DNA from: Trissonchulus latispiculum
Lineage: Eukaryota > Nematoda > Enoplea > Enoplida > Ironidae
Length of the DNA: 64,000 nt
Direction of reading: 5' to 3'
Assembly (NCBI GenBank): GCA_030248195.1
Contig: JASAND010028116.1
Coordinates: 1-64,000, forward strand
In this document: piece after piece, positions 1 through 13,821 of the stretch
How positions within the stretch are numbered: the stretch's first letter is position 1
Layout of the letters: each line of letters opens with the position of its first letter
Translations under genes and position numbers: made by a program
The notes under the pieces: generated by a model
Database searches by the model: none
Seen by the model: only the letters and a program-made list of their open reading frames with translations
What the model was told of the DNA's origin: nothing

Positions 1-64
1 TTGTGCTTCGTTCAGTTACGTATTGCTAAAAGGTGTACTGGTGGGGAGGTTTGGGAAGGTATCG

Positions 65-1096
65 CATAGGTGTAACGGAGATTTGGGGTGGGGAGGCTCC
101 CCAACATTTTCTGGGGGGGGCCCCTCTGGAGACCCCCCAGGCACCCCCCGCCCTCCCCCAAAAAAAATTTTTCATTTTTTATGCCAAAAATCGCATTTTC
201 AGCCGTTTCTAATGATGAAAAATATCTAACCATAAAGTAATTTTAACATTAGACAGTGGTTTTTTTAAACTCAAAAACTTGATTGCCAACATTTTTCCAA
301 GTCAAAAATAAGGTCAATATTCAGTCATAAGATACATAATACATTTAATAACGTGTATTTATAATAGTAATAAATAGTTTAAGCCAAAAATTTCGACATT
401 TTTGAAAATTTTTTCAAAATTTACCCTAAAAATAGTCAATTTTTGGCCATTTTTCGCGCACTCGGCGCGACTACCATAGGTGTACCAGGCTACAGTTTAC
501 CCCCTGTGAGACCCCCTCACGGAGAGGCCAGACCCCCCTCCCCTCCCCCTCTCTCATAGGTGTAATTGGGGGGAGGTTTGGGGGGTAACGCCCCCCCCCA
601 GCCATTTTTACAAACCACCCCCAAAAATTTTTGGGGGCCCCCGGCCCCCCCCCAATTGGGGGGGGGAGGGGGGTAGTCGCGCCGAAGGCGCGAAAAATTG
701 GCCAAAAATCGGGTATTTTTAGGGTAAATTTTGCAAAATTTTTCAAAAATGTCCAAATTTTTGGCTTAAACTGTTCATTATTGCGTGAAATACACGTTTT
801 CAAAAGTTTTATGGACTTTCTGACTCAATATTGACCTTATTTTAGACTTAGAAACATGTTGGCAATCAAGTTTTCGAGTTTAAAACCCCTGTCTAATGTC
901 AAAATTACTTCATAGTTGAATGTTTTTTGGCATTAGCAATGGCTGAAAATGCGATTTTTGACATAAAAATAGAAAAAATTTTTTGGGGGAGGTTTGGGGG
1001 GGGGTCGTGGGGGGGTTTGGGGGGGTCTAAAATGGGGCCCCCCCAAAAATTCCGGGGGAGGGGGCCCCCCCAACCCAAATCCCCGTTACACCTATG
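65..1096. mobile_element. Foldback element FE1 (~1.03 kb, long inverted repeats), arm L
   Basis: The two halves are reverse complements. CATAGGTGTAACGG at the left end faces CCGTTACACCTATG at the right end, and similarity runs inward through 65-480 and 670-1,096, leaving a ~190-bp C/G-tract centre. Inner marker stretches (TTTTTGGCCA, TTGGCAATCAAG) occur in both halves in opposite orientation. It encodes nothing recognisable. The mirrored copy is 40,974-42,005, and diverged pieces occur at 1,739-1,757, 5,786-5,996 and 57,875-57,992. No target-site duplication was found, so the superfamily is open. Confidence 0.75.
677..693. other. GC mini-hairpin with GAA triloop
   Basis: A perfect 7-bp stem TCGCGCC/GGCGCGA encloses the triloop GAA, within AT-rich sequence of FE1. 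It is one of several similar hairpins in the window (36,693-36,705; 40,102-40,114; 41,386-41,398). Confidence 0.6.
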
Positions 1097-1757
1097 GCCA
1101 GGCCCCCCTCCCCCCCTACCCGACCTCAACTACTCCCCCCCAAGCCGAGCTCAAACCCCCCTCCCCCCTAAAATTGGCTCCAAACCAAATAAAAAATGCT
1201 AAATTTTTGAAAATTTTTTTGCAATTTCTGAAAAGTTTAGAAAAAAATTCGAAATAATGGCTATAAATTACATATAAAGAGCTAAAGATGGTTATTTTTA
1301 GCAATTAAAAGGTAATATACGCAATTATAAACCACAATCTGGCCTAATATAGGAAGATAGTAGCACAAAATTGTAACTTTTCCAGCCGTATTTTCGCATA
1401 CGAAAACTATTGACAGAATCTTTTGAGTAAGTTTAATGAACACAACATCGAAAAAGGAGCATTTTTAGCTAAAAAACTTGGGTACAGTTTAGGGGGGTCC
1501 CCCTCCCCAATTTTCGGATTTTGGCCGGTGGGGTCCCCCTCTGAGCCAAATTTGGATCTCCTACCCCCCCCCAACCCAAACAGGTGGTACACCTATGCCC
1601 CCCCCCCCCAGTTGGGGGGGGGGGGACGTCCCCCCCAAAAAGTTTTGGGGGAGTGTTGAAAACAGCCATTTTACAAACCACCCCCAAAAATTTTTGGGGG
1701 CCCCGGCTCCCCCCCCCCAACGGGTTCCCCCCCATTAGAAACATGCTGGCAATCACA
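1097..1757. repeat. C/G-tract modules and left piece of a second FE1-family copy
   Basis: There is no gene. GGTACACCTATG at 1,586-1,597 is the inverted form of the recurring CATAGGTGTACC motif. The stretch 1,660-1,720 repeats the FE1 centre (CAAACCACCCCCAAAAATT). The end, 1,739-1,757, matches the FE1 interior (AAACATGCTGGCAATCA) and is cut off there by the ~4-kb element; the other side resumes at 5,786. Confidence 0.6.
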
Positions 1758-4700
1758 GGGCGCCTACTATTCCTATTTTTCCTATTTTTTCCCATATTTT
1801 TCAAATATTCCTATTTTTTCCTATTTTGCCTAAAAAATTCCTATATATATTTTCCTATTTTTTCATGAATTTTTGGAAGATTTATTACATTTAACTGTCA
1901 AACCAAACATCAGTAAGATTTTCTGTTTTATACATTCCTTCCAATGGGTAATTCTCAGAAATTTCCGTCAACGCCGGAATGCTAATTTTTTATTTATTTC
2001 TGTTATGTCGATTTAATTCTCGCCTTTAAACCAATCAATGTTTCATGGATTTGTTTTGGTGAAGTTGTCGCTCAAGTGGTATACGTACGTATACGTTGTA
2101 TTTTACCCCACATTTTAGCACAACGTTCCTTTGGCGGATTTGTTGGAAATTTTGGTTGTTGAGTGATTTTTTAAACGCTATACGTATATAATTTTCGCAA
2201 GTTTAGGAGTTGGAATGAGCTGTATGCTTCGTTTTAAAGCTTAAAATCTGTACATTCACATGATTTTAAGCTTTTCTTTCTTCGAAACATCTGGAAAATT
2301 CACTTCCGTCATTTCGCCGAAGACGCTTTAGTTTAAATTGGTCCCTCCCAAGTCCCAATAAATTCTCCGAAAAACTCCAATTTACATCAGGACAAATATA
2401 TACTTCATATACCAACGTAATCCTTTTAAAAGTTTCTATTATTATATTTTTTCAAAACCCAGAAACTCGTCATTTGTTATGGGTTTGCTTTCGTTTTTCA
2501 TGCAGTTTTGAATATTTTTCCACTAAAAGTTAAGTCTCTGAAGCAAACTTTAACAGATTTCATTTTGGTTTTGAGCTACAGATCAGAAGTCCACTCCACA
2601 AAAAATTTGCGCCTTCGACGCGCCGTTGTTGTCCTTCATTCTGTTAAAGAATGGTCAAAATCTTCCAGCTGCAAATTTTGTTGTATATACGTATGCGTAG
2701 GTACATAGCCGTTTTAATTGCATATAAAGACTTAATTTCATAAGCTAAATTTTGTTGCACTCGCAAGCAACACGTTTGTGAATTGTTTTATTTACCGAGC
2801 TTATTTGGTGAAATTTCGAGTTTTTCTGTAAATTTGGTTTTGTAAATTTTCGCGTATAAAGAATCGACTTTTAGACGGACTCTGAATGTAGGCTGTTAAC
2901 AAGAAAATTACAAGTGAAAAACGAGAGTAAGTTCGACATTTTTTCGTATAGCCATGGGGGTGAAAAAAAACCCACCCCCTTTTTGGGGGGAAAAAAAACC
3001 CACCCGCCTCCTGGGTCACGGGTTGGAGCTAGGAGCTCCAAAACAAACCAGCAGAAAGCGCGACTCTTTCTAACCTATGTGTGCAAAGATCAGGTCATTT
3101 GGTTCACTCTTGCTCATTTTATGACATTTTGAAAATGATACCTACTTTTTTGGTCCAACCAACCTTCCAAAAATTTGGCAAAAGTTTGGACCGATGTAAC
3201 TTTTGACTGGGTTGGGCTAGAAAAGTTTTGCAAATATCTGCAATGATGGCAAGTCTTCCTCTTTGCACACAGCAAAAATTAGACCGATCCGATGCACCGT
3301 TAGACTGGCACATTGCCAAACGTGGCGGGGAAAAAAACCCAGTTTGGGGGGAAAAAAACCCACCCAAATTTTTTTGAAAATTTTTTTACCAGCTCAACTG
3401 GGAAACAATTCGGGACTGTAGTACGATATTATCGAGGACGCTGCGTCACCCTATGCTGTCAGATTTGGACAATTTTGAATACTTGGGTAGCTAGAGGCAT
3501 AAAACCCTAAAAGTGCAATTTCGCTGCTGGATGACCCAGCAGAGGTCTGATTGTGACTTTTAATAGCCAATTGTACGTAAAAAACCATTCTCTACACGTT
3601 AGAATAATAAGTTTTATCAAATTACATCGTTTTTAGCATTTTTCAAAAATTGCCCTATGTTTATGTGTTAAACTTTATGAAACCTGTCCATTTGATGCTG
3701 CATTTTCAATGGCACATGAGATCTCAAAAAAAGCTACCTAGGTCAGGTTTTTTTGACTCATACTAACTAAAAAAGTTGAATTTTACACAGGAAGTGTCAG
3801 AATCGCGCTACGACAATTTTTAGGACCTGTGAGGGGTGGGTTTATTTTCCCCCCCATTTGGGTTTTTTTTCCCCCATTGGGTTTTTTTCCCCCGCTACTT
3901 TTTTGCATTATACCGGCCTAACGGTGCAACCTAGAGAAGTGCAAATGGGCTTAAAAGAAAGTTCTAAGTACGCCAAGTACGATGGTATATAGAGTTCTCA
4001 GATAGCCCTTATAACAAAAAAGATCAAGCCAAAATCCGAAAAAGTGGGTTTTTTCACCCCATGGCTATAGTTGTATATAGGTAGTTATATATACGCGCTT
4101 TTTTTTCTGAAAAATAAGAGGTGCTTAACGCTACGCTACGGTGGGGTCGCCTTTTTTTTTTGTGAAAAAACTGCGAAATTCCGCACTTTTTTGAAAACTT
4201 TCTTTCGGAGTTTGCTCTGCGTAAAGTTCCTTAAAAATTTTTCGTCTTGAGTGTGAACGAACAAAACGTACGTATGCATTTGTTGTACAGAGTCGTGGAT
4301 ATACTTACTTACTTACTTAACCAGTTTAGAAAACCAATTGCACAATAGAATAACCCAAGATCTTTACCAAAATTGCTCGGAAAAAATAGATTTTCAAGCT
4401 TGAATTATCCAGAAACTTCTAGCTTTCCGCCCCCAGATCCCCGCTTCCTTTTCTGATCTTGGCGTCGTGCTGGTTGCGCTGTTCTTTTTATGTTTTCCAC
4501 TTTTCTTTCCCGAAGTTAGTTTTTAATCTGCTTTTATTTTAAAATTTCATAAATGTTGCCAAGCCGTAATTTTAAACAATTTTCGTTCTTTTTGGCAGTT
4601 TGCTTACATTTTAGGTTTTTACTGACCGCCGAAACTAAAGTTTTGAGTGCTTCTATTAAGGATTTTCCTCAGTTTTACAAAAATTTTTGCAGCTTCTTAG

Positions 4701-5785
4701 TCCTATAGCTTCTTCAGCCATATTTTCAAGCTTCATATATAGGTCTCCGCTGGCTTAGGTTCTAGATTTTTGTCAAAATTTCCCACATTTTCGGTTTGCC
4801 GGATTTTTGGTTAAAAGGGATGAAGGGGAGATGGAGGAGTATAGGTAGAACGCTTTTTACCCCCCCCATTTTATTTCCCCCCACTTTTGGCCTTAAGGGC
4901 CCCCCCCCCAAAAAATCGTCCCCCCCCCAAAATCGCCCCCCCCCCAAAAAGTGGGTGCCCCTTTTGCTACCAACTTTTACCCTGAAAAAAATCGCTCAGA
5001 AGGCCAAATTTTCAAAAATTTTCCGGCGTCGCCGGAGATTATTAGTCGATTTTTGGCTATTTAAGCATTATTTTTGCACTAAAAACGAACTTTTTTGGCG
5101 ATTACTATAAAAATAGCGCTATTTTTAGCATGTTTTTAGAAAATTTTGAAAAAGTTTCGCCCCCCAAGAACTCGCCCCCCGAAGGGCCCCCCAAAGAGCC
5201 CCCCCCCCCCAAGAAAAAATTCCCTAGAATAAGCCCAGTATATATATGTATACGTATATGCTTTTGCAGTGCCGTCCTCAAATTCGCCCACTCCTAAAGT
5301 ACTCCTCCCGAAGAGTACGTATCAAAGGAAAACCAAAACCAATACTAAAATAAGTAAAAGGTACATGCAATAAAATAAACCGCACTCTTATGGTTAAAGT
5401 TTGTCCCGAAAAACATTTTTTAGAAGTTTAAATTTCTTTTCCGGCTTTGCCGGAGATTTTACGCGATTTTTGCAGTTGCACCAACATCGATCTTTATCCT
5501 TGATGCCATAAAATTTTAAACATATTTTTAGAAAATTTTCGAAAATCCCTTAGGTTCCTCCCTCTAGAAAGTTCCGTATAATAAATCTAGGTTACTGACT
5601 TTTGATTTAAGTATATATGTAGTCGAAATTTTGCGAAATTTGAGCAAAATTGACAGCACTATTGTGCTGGAAAAATTCCTATATTTTCCTATTTTTGGCT
5701 AGAAAAATTCCTATATTTTCCTATTTTTTCGCGAAAAATTCATATATTTTTTCCTATTTTTTGTAAAATGCCCAGTAGGCGCCCA
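1758..5785. mobile_element. hAT-like non-autonomous element, ~4.0 kb, arm L
   Basis: The left end is CAGGGCGCCTACTATTCC and the right end reads, inverted, GGGCGCCTACTGGGCA. Both are followed by subterminal repeats of TTCCTATTTT (1,766-1,865 and 5,665-5,765). The flanks are GGCAATCA on the left and GCAATCAAG on the right, and the FE1-family sequence GGCAATCAAG is contiguous when the element is ignored, so it looks inserted with a 7-8-bp duplication. That duplication and a CAGGG-type terminus fit the hAT superfamily. No transposase is visible. It carries GGGGAAAAAACCC-type tracts and C/G runs. The mirrored copy is ~35,948-40,324. Confidence 0.6.
2801..4320. other. Non-coding interior with G-run/A-run/C-run modules
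   Basis: No coding sequence was recognised. Repeated tracts of 4-7 G, 5-9 A and 3 or more C (for example 2,955-3,005, 3,325-3,365 and, inverted, 3,836-3,896) are spaced through otherwise AT-rich sequence. The mirrored arm at 37,550-39,130 carries the same tracts. Positions 3,668-3,683 are the empty site for the 472-bp insertion found in R. Confidence 0.5.
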
Positions 5786-5996
5786 GCAATCAAGTTTTCG
5801 AGTTTAAAGGCCCCTGTCTAATGTTAAAATTAGTTACTGGTTCGATGTTTTGTTTCATTAGCAATGGCTGAAAATGCAATTTTGGCATAAAATTTGAAAA
5901 AAATTTTGGGGCAGGGTTTTGAGGTTCTAAAAAGGGGCCTGCCGCGAAATTTGGGGAGGAGGGCTCCCGCAACCCAAATCCCAGTTACCATAGGGG
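5786..5996. repeat. FE1-family half copy, right of the ~4-kb element
   Basis: The sequence resumes FE1 similarity at GCAATCAAGTTTTCGAG and runs parallel to 865-1,096 (including GGCTGAAAATGC), ending in a degenerate GTTACCATAGG. It is the continuation of the fragment that stops at 1,757. Confidence 0.6.
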
Positions 5997-6627
5997 TGTG
6001 TGGAGGTGAGGGGAACCCTCCTCCCAAATCGGCATTCGGCCGACCCCCTAAAAATTTCCAAACCCCTACCTGAATTTTTGCAACTTTTTAGCCAAAAATT
6101 AGAAAATTTTCAAAAAATTAGCCGGTAAATTGCTAAAATTTAGCTCAATTACCTCAAAAATCGCCAAAAATAACTGAAAATTGGGAATTTTTCAGTTTTT
6201 AACGAAAACCGATTTTCCGCCGACCCCCAAATCCACTTTTTCCGACCCCCTCCCCTTTTTTGACAGACCCCCTTCCCTATCTCACTTTTTCCAAACCCCC
6301 ACCCCCACTTTTTTTTCGCCAGCGAACACCTATAGCCCAAGCCCGTTACACCTATGGTAAAAATGTTGACCAAAAATTCTTAAAATTTGGCATTTTCTGG
6401 AGACCTTTCTTCATGGTGGTGAGTGGGGTGGGGAAGCCTAAAAAAGGGGCAAAGGGCATAGGTGTACCACCTGTTTGGGTTGGGGGAGTGCAAGGTGCAA
6501 ATTGGGGCTCGGGGGGACCCCACCAAAATCCGAAATTTGGGGGGACCCCCTAAACTGTACCCAAGTTATTTTAGCTAACCCGTGGCTGGCGGCTCTCAGC
6601 TATCGGGGCGCGATGGCTACTGCGATG

Positions 6628-7347
6628 CAGGGTTTTTGGTCGCCGAACTTTAGGCCAAATGGCCTCAAAGACTTAAATTTTTTAGGCCATCACCCAAAAA
6701 TTTAGGGCCATCCAGAATTTTGTTGATTTTTAGTTGCGTGTTATTGTACGCATTGTTAAAATTACAGTTATCATGTATGCATGCGTTATATATTCAAGAA
6801 TCGCTGTTTAACAGAGAAAATCGCCATCGTCACTCTTTAACACACTAGAAAAACTACATTTTTGCATTAAAATGGCAGAAACAGAACGTTGTATTGCATA
6901 AAAACTAGTGCACGACAGTATTATATACGTAATGAATTAATGAATTTTTAATGAAAATTAAAACAGCTATATAGAAGCGTACGAGTATAGAGAACCACAG
7001 TAAGAAGAGAAAATTAAACTACGTAATAGATAAGAAAGCTGCTAAAAATAGCATTTCTTCGATGAAATGGGTATTGAATGGGTATTTACACAAAGTGCAC
7101 GTAGAAAATGTACGTAACTACGTATGCGGCTGGCGTAGCCCAGAAATACAAGTGAAAATGTATAAATTCGCGCCGAAGATGCGAAAAATTGTTAGAAAAT
7201 TACTGTTTTTACTTAAAAATCCATAAAATTTAACTGCGTTTCCGTCGAAAAATTTAGGCCAAATTGCCTCAACGGTCAAAATTCTTTAGGCCATCGACTC
7301 ATAAATTTAGGCCATGGCCTAACTACGCCATGGCCTAAAAAACCTTG
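6628..7347. mobile_element. hAT-like MITE (hAT-2), arm L, 720 bp
   Basis: The termini are CAGGGTTTTTGG on the left and, inverted, CAAGGTTTTTTAGG on the right. An 8-bp duplication CTGCGATG lies directly outside both ends (6,620-6,627 and 7,348-7,355). An 8-bp duplication with CAGGG ends is characteristic of hAT. The interior repeats AGGCCA/GGCCTAAA and has no ORF, so it is non-autonomous. Copies occur in R (34,393-35,106, flanked by CATCGCAG) and in R' (from 17,359). Confidence 0.8.
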
Positions 7348-7355
7348 CTGCGATG

Positions 7356-9428
<2,073 letters not shown>

Positions 9429-9474
9429 ATGTGGCAGGTCCCGTGGGGGGGGGGTGAGAAGAAAGGGAGAAGGG

Positions 9475-9518
<44 letters not shown>

Positions 9519-9547
9519 AATGGAATGGAATGGAATGGAATGAAATG
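9475..9547. repeat. Poly(A)41 followed by GGAAT pentamers, arm L
   Basis: A run of 41 A (9,475-9,515) is followed by GGAAT repeats. The pentamers are shared with the other arms (TTCCA on plus at ~15,218 and ~32,233; GGAAT at ~24,928). The long A run is only in L, where the other arms have a GGGGTCGC hairpin next to the TA tract. Confidence 0.85.
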
Positions 9548-9932
9548 AACAACCGCCCCACAGTACGCAAACATCACGTATAATTCTGTTTGCACATTTG
9601 TACTGTGGACCCACCTCATGGATTGCACCTGTTCGCCCCTAAGCCCTACTATTCACAAAACGGGAGAACTACATAGCACACAGTCATAATTTCATGTTAT
9701 ATATACTCCAAAATACGCAAACAGACGTACGTACGCTGCTCAGTTGCCCCTCGAACAAGTGCAGTCCACAGCTTTTGATAGCACTAAACTTTGTAATCGT
9801 CGTCATGTATGTAAATTAGTATCAAAAAATTTATATACTTAAACAAATTTGATATCTCATTTTCGCAATAATATACGTATAAACGCATACGTATCACATA
9901 AAAGTATCTAAATTGGCATCAAAACGTTTATA

Positions 9933-9940
9933 TACCTAAA
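9933..9940. other. Empty target site of hAT-1
   Basis: TACCTAAA occurs once here in continuous sequence. In R the same 8 bp (TTTAGGTA on plus) is duplicated on both sides of a 1,073-bp insertion (30,767-31,839). This site defines the ends and target duplication of that element. Confidence 0.85.
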
Positions 9941-10618
9941 CAATTTTGATTTCTCAATTTTTATATATATATATATACATATAATGTATGTATAAACGTT
10001 GCCAAATCTAGCAAAAAGAAATTGAAATATATATTCAAGTTATTTCAACTTTGAGAAAAATTGACATGCAATTTTTCTTTAACAAAAGCTGTTCCCCTAG
10101 CGTATGTAGGTATGCTACATCTCACCTACTTACCCCAAACTACCTTGGTGGGATCTAGACCGTGCAGACTACGAATAACTGTAACTGGGCAAATCTGGAT
10201 TTGTACGATAAACGAAAAAGCCCTTTAGATTCTACATAGATACTACAGATATTCGTGGGACCCAGCCAGCACGGAGAGGCTGCAGCATACCAGTTCATTT
10301 CATTCACCCTCCCTGGGAGTTATATTCATCAAAATTTGCATACATTAGTAATCTGAATGGGGCACAGGATTACAATTTCATTGGTGGGTCCCTACTGTAC
10401 AACATATATACTAACTATAATGTGCAAGCATTGATAACATGAACCAGAGCTATTATGGGCGGTTATGGGTGTACATACGCACCATCTGGTGCCTTACAAG
10501 CACACCCACCTAAAATTTCATCAAATTAGTCCAAAAGCATATATAAAATGTTAGGTTTAACCCAGAAAGACAATTCGAAAAGGAAAATATATTAAACCTA
10601 AATTTTTATTAAAACCCG

Positions 10619-12763
10619 TCACCCTCGAACATACCTTTTAAGTAACTCTCTATTTGACAGAAGTCTAGTTTTGAATATAGAAAAGGACTCAGCACTCACT
10701 ACTTCTTCAGGTAAATGGTTCCAGATATTACATACTCGTTGATGGTAAAAATAACTGGTATGAAATCGGTTGAATCTTTCAGGTCGTAACGCTAGATAAT
10801 GTAAGCGTGTGCCAATTACAGCCGCATAACGAAACAAAGAATCAAACTCTATATCAATTAAGTTATGAACAATCTTATACAAAGTACATAAATCAAAAAC
10901 TAATCTTCTCAATTCAATCGAGTCTAAACCCAATATTTGAAGTCTATCACGATAAGGCAAATTTTCCAAACCAGCTATTCTTTTAGTATAGGAACGCTGC
11001 ACGGCTTCAATCGACCTAATATCTCTCAGAAACCTAGGACTCCAAACCTCAGTAGCATATTCCACTATGGGCCTGATATAAGTAGTAAACATTTTTTTCA
11101 AAAAGGTTCTACTTTTACATTTAAAGACTCGAAAAATTAAACCCATTCTCTTGGCAGCTTTGGATCTTAATTTGGCAACATGAGATGTAAAAGTTAAATT
11201 ATCATCCATTGTAATTCCCAAATCACGAACATTTTGAACAACAGATAACTGTACATTATTTAATGTATAATCATGAGGTAGCTGAAAAACGTTTCTATTA
11301 CAGCCATAAGGAAACAGTCTTAAAACTAAACATTTAGGCACTGAGATATTCAACTGCCATTCCACACACCACCTAGATATACTATCTAAATCCTCCTGTA
11401 GCAATACCTGTGCATTAACATCTGAAACCTCCCTATACACCTTAGCGTCATCTGCAAACAACTTAATACTAGAATTTATCACCCAATCTGGTAAGTCGTT
11501 AATAAACAATAAGAATAAAAGAGGTCCCAAAACGGATCCTTGCGGTACACCACTTTTAACGTCTTCCCAAGCTGAAAGAGATCCTAATAGTTTGACCCGC
11601 TGCTTCCTTTCATCAAGAAAATCTGCAATCCAATTTATGACTTTCGAAGGGAATCCATATGATCTCATTTTGTTTATGAGCTTTGAATGTCCAACTGTAT
11701 CAAATGCACGTGCTAAATCTATATAAATTACATCCACACATTTACCCTTATCCAACACTTTGACAATTTCAGTAACAAACAGTAACAATTGTGTCACAGT
11801 AGACTTTCGCGCTTGAAACCCGTGTTGAGCTGTAGAAATAAGCTTATTTTCCAATGTATGTTTCATCATAGCCCGTTTAAGTATATCTTCCATTACTCTG
11901 CAGCAAACTACTGTAAGACTAACAGGACGATAGTTTTTAGGGTCCTGTCTGTTGCCTTTTTTGAATATTGGGCATACATTTGCCGTTTTCCATCTCTTCG
12001 GTACCTGACCCGTTGCATACGACAGAGAGAAAATTTGACTTAGAGGTCCCGCTAATTCTAAAGAAAGTTTCTTCAACAAGATAGATGGAATACCATCCGG
12101 ACCAGAGGACTTTTTAGCAGTTAAGCGATTTAGGGCAGACCACACAATAAATTCATCAAAATGCACATCATCCATAACCGTATTACATCTAGAATTAAAC
12201 GGTGGATCCACTCCATTATCATCAACAAACGCAGAAGCAAAAACGGAATTAAGACAATCAGCCTTCTCTTTATCTCCTTCCAAAATGAGATTGTTCTCAG
12301 TCTTCAAACTCACTATTTTTTCTTGCCCTTTCAAGTTATTTTTGACATAGCTATAGAAACCTTTAAGATTTTGTTTATTACATAAGGAATTCTCAAACTT
12401 TAGTTGGTCTTTACGTAGAGATTTCGACAAATCTTTACTAATAGCTTTGTGCTGAGTTAAATCTATCACCGACCTAGAGCGTCTATACCGAGTCCAGCTA
12501 TGTTTTTTTCTATTTATTAAGCGTTGAGTGATCCGAGAAATAGGAAAGGAAAATTTTTTACGTAAAGAACGTTTTGGGACAAAAAGTCGAATAGCCTCAT
12601 TTACAACATCTTCAAATACATTCCACATTTGATCAACGTTCAAACACGAATCAAACAAATAATTCCAATCTATATTCTGTAAAAAGACAGCCATATCACC
12701 ATATCTTGCACGACTGAAATCATACATCGCCAGATTCAAATTGTTTTCATTTGACGAAAGGAA
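10619..12763 (-). CDS. CR1/jockey-like LINE reverse transcriptase (ORF2, 5' truncated), arm L
   Basis: This encodes the reverse transcriptase of a non-LTR retrotransposon, which copies element RNA into DNA at a nicked target. The ORF is open for ~710 residues. Numbering from a TTG at 12,739, the palm motifs are YIDLARAFD at ~339-347 (catalytic Asp341), SGVPQGSVLGPLL at ~396-408 and FADD at ~428-431. Upstream are SSGPDGIPS and NYRPVSLT blocks, and downstream a thumb/C-terminal region ending RYVRG. No ATG begins the ORF: it is open up to 12,763, where the palindrome apex cuts it, and the N-terminal endonuclease expected in this group (full length ~900-1,000 aa) is absent. AATAAA follows a few bases after the stop. 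The copy in R differs at only about five residues. Exact clade is not settled. Confidence 0.92.
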   Translation of the reverse strand, partial: FLSSNENNLNLAMYDFSRARYGDMAVFLQNIDWNYLFDSCLNVDQMWNVFEDVVNEAIRLFVPKRSLRKKFSFPISRITQRLINRKKHSWTRYRRSRSVIDLTQHKAISKDLSKSLRKDQLKFENSLCNKQNLKGFYSYVKNNLKGQEKIVSLKTENNLILEGDKEKADCLNSVFASAFVDDNGVDPPFNSRCNTVMDDVHFDEFIVWSALNRLTAKKSSGPDGIPSILLKKLSLELAGPLSQIFSLSYATGQVPKRWKTANVCPIFKKGNRQDPKNYRPVSLTVVCCRVMEDILKRAMMKHTLENKLISTAQHGFQARKSTVTQLLLFVTEIVKVLDKGKCVDVIYIDLARAFDTVGHSKLINKMRSYGFPSKVINWIADFLDERKQRVKLLGSLSAWEDVKSGVPQGSVLGPLLFLLFINDLPDWVINSSIKLFADDAKVYREVSDVNAQVLLQEDLDSISRWCVEWQLNISVPKCLVLRLFPYGCNRNVFQLPHDYTLNNVQLSVVQNVRDLGITMDDNLTFTSHVAKLRSKAAKRMGLIFRVFKCKSRTFLKKMFTTYIRPIVEYATEVWSPRFLRDIRSIEAVQRSYTKRIAGLENLPYRDRLQILGLDSIELRRLVFDLCTLYKIVHNLIDIEFDSLFRYAAVIGTRLHYLALRPERFNRFHTSYFYHQRVCNIWNHLPEEVVSAESFSIFKTRLLSNRELLKRYVRG

Positions 12764-12872
12764 GGGAGGAGAGAGAGAGGGAGGGGGGAGGAGGGGAGGG
12801 GGGGGGGGGGGAGGGGGAGGGGAGAGGGGGGGAGAGGGGGGAGGGGGGAGGGAGGGGGAGGGGGAAAGATAG
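12764..12872. repeat. G/A-only low-complexity tract at first palindrome junction
   Basis: About 100 bp composed almost only of G and A separate arm L from arm R'. It has no counterpart at the mirrored junction near 27,940. It may be a real purine tract or a read error at a fold-back turn. Confidence 0.8.
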
Positions 12873-13152
12873 CTGGTGATTTTGGAGACTTCAATTGGGT
12901 TTAGACTCGATTGATGAGAGATTAGTTTTTGGTTATGTACTTGTATAAGATTGTTCTAACTTATTGATATGAGTGACTTTTCTTTCGGCTGTAATGAACC
13001 AGGTTACGACCGATTCAACGATTTCATACCAGTTATTTGTCAACGAGTATGATTCGGACTTACCTGAAGAAGTAGTGAGTGCTGAGTCCTTTCTATATTC
13101 AAAACTGGACTTCGTCAAAGAGAGTTACTTAAAGGTATGTCGAGGGTGACGG
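12873..13152 (+). pseudogene. Chimeric LINE remnant: endonuclease motif fused to RT 3' end
   Basis: At 12,878-12,898 the reading AGDFGDFNWV resembles the GDFN block of AP-type LINE endonucleases. It runs directly into TTTAGACTCGATTGA, which belongs near the C-terminus of the reverse transcriptase. The shared bases ATTGGGTTTA lie at the join. The remaining 3' part, to the equivalent of RYVRG at ~13,148, is broken by several indels, and the RT core is missing. The endonuclease match is only ~8 residues, so it is suggestive. Confidence 0.6.
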
Positions 13153-13821
13153 GTTTTAATAAGATTTAGGCTTTAATATATTTTCCCTTTTCGAATTGTC
13201 TTTCTGGGTTAAACCTAACATTTTATATATGCTTTTGGACTTTTGGATGAAATTTTAGGAGGGTGTGCTGTAAGGCACCAGATGGTGCGTATGTACACCC
13301 ATAACCGCCCATAATACTCTGGTTCATGTTATCAATGCTTGCACATTATAGTTAGTATATATGTTGTACAGTAGGGACCCACCAATGAAAGTGTAATCCT
13401 GTGCCCCATTCAGATTACTATGCTGCAAATTTTGATGAATATAACTCCCAGGGAGGGTGAGATGAAATGAACTGGTATGCTGCAGCCTCTCCGTGCTGGC
13501 TGGGTCCCCACGAATATCTGTAGTATCTATGTAGAATCTAAAGGGCTCTTTCGTTTATCGTACAAATCCAGATTTGCCCAGTTACAGTTATTCGTAGTCT
13601 GCACGGTCTAGATCCCACCAAGGTAGTTTGGGGTAAGTAGGTGAGATGTAGCTACACATACGCTGAGGGAACAGCTTTTGTTAAAGAAAAATTGCTGTCA
13701 ATTTTTCTCAAAGTTGAAATAACTTGAATATATATTTCAATTTCTTTTTGCTAGATTTGGCAACGTTTGATACATACCATTATATGTATATATATAAAAT
13801 TTGAAATCAAAATTGTCAGGT
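13153..13821 (+). other. LINE 3' flank in arm R'
   Basis: There is no gene. It is the same 3' untranslated and flanking sequence as 30,088-30,760, including GGCACCAGATGGTGC at ~13,275, with a few indels. Confidence 0.6.

Noticed and set aside
10937..12385. Plus-strand ORFs across the LINE
   Set aside because: These are antisense shadows of the reverse transcriptase frame; the same shadows appear in arm R.
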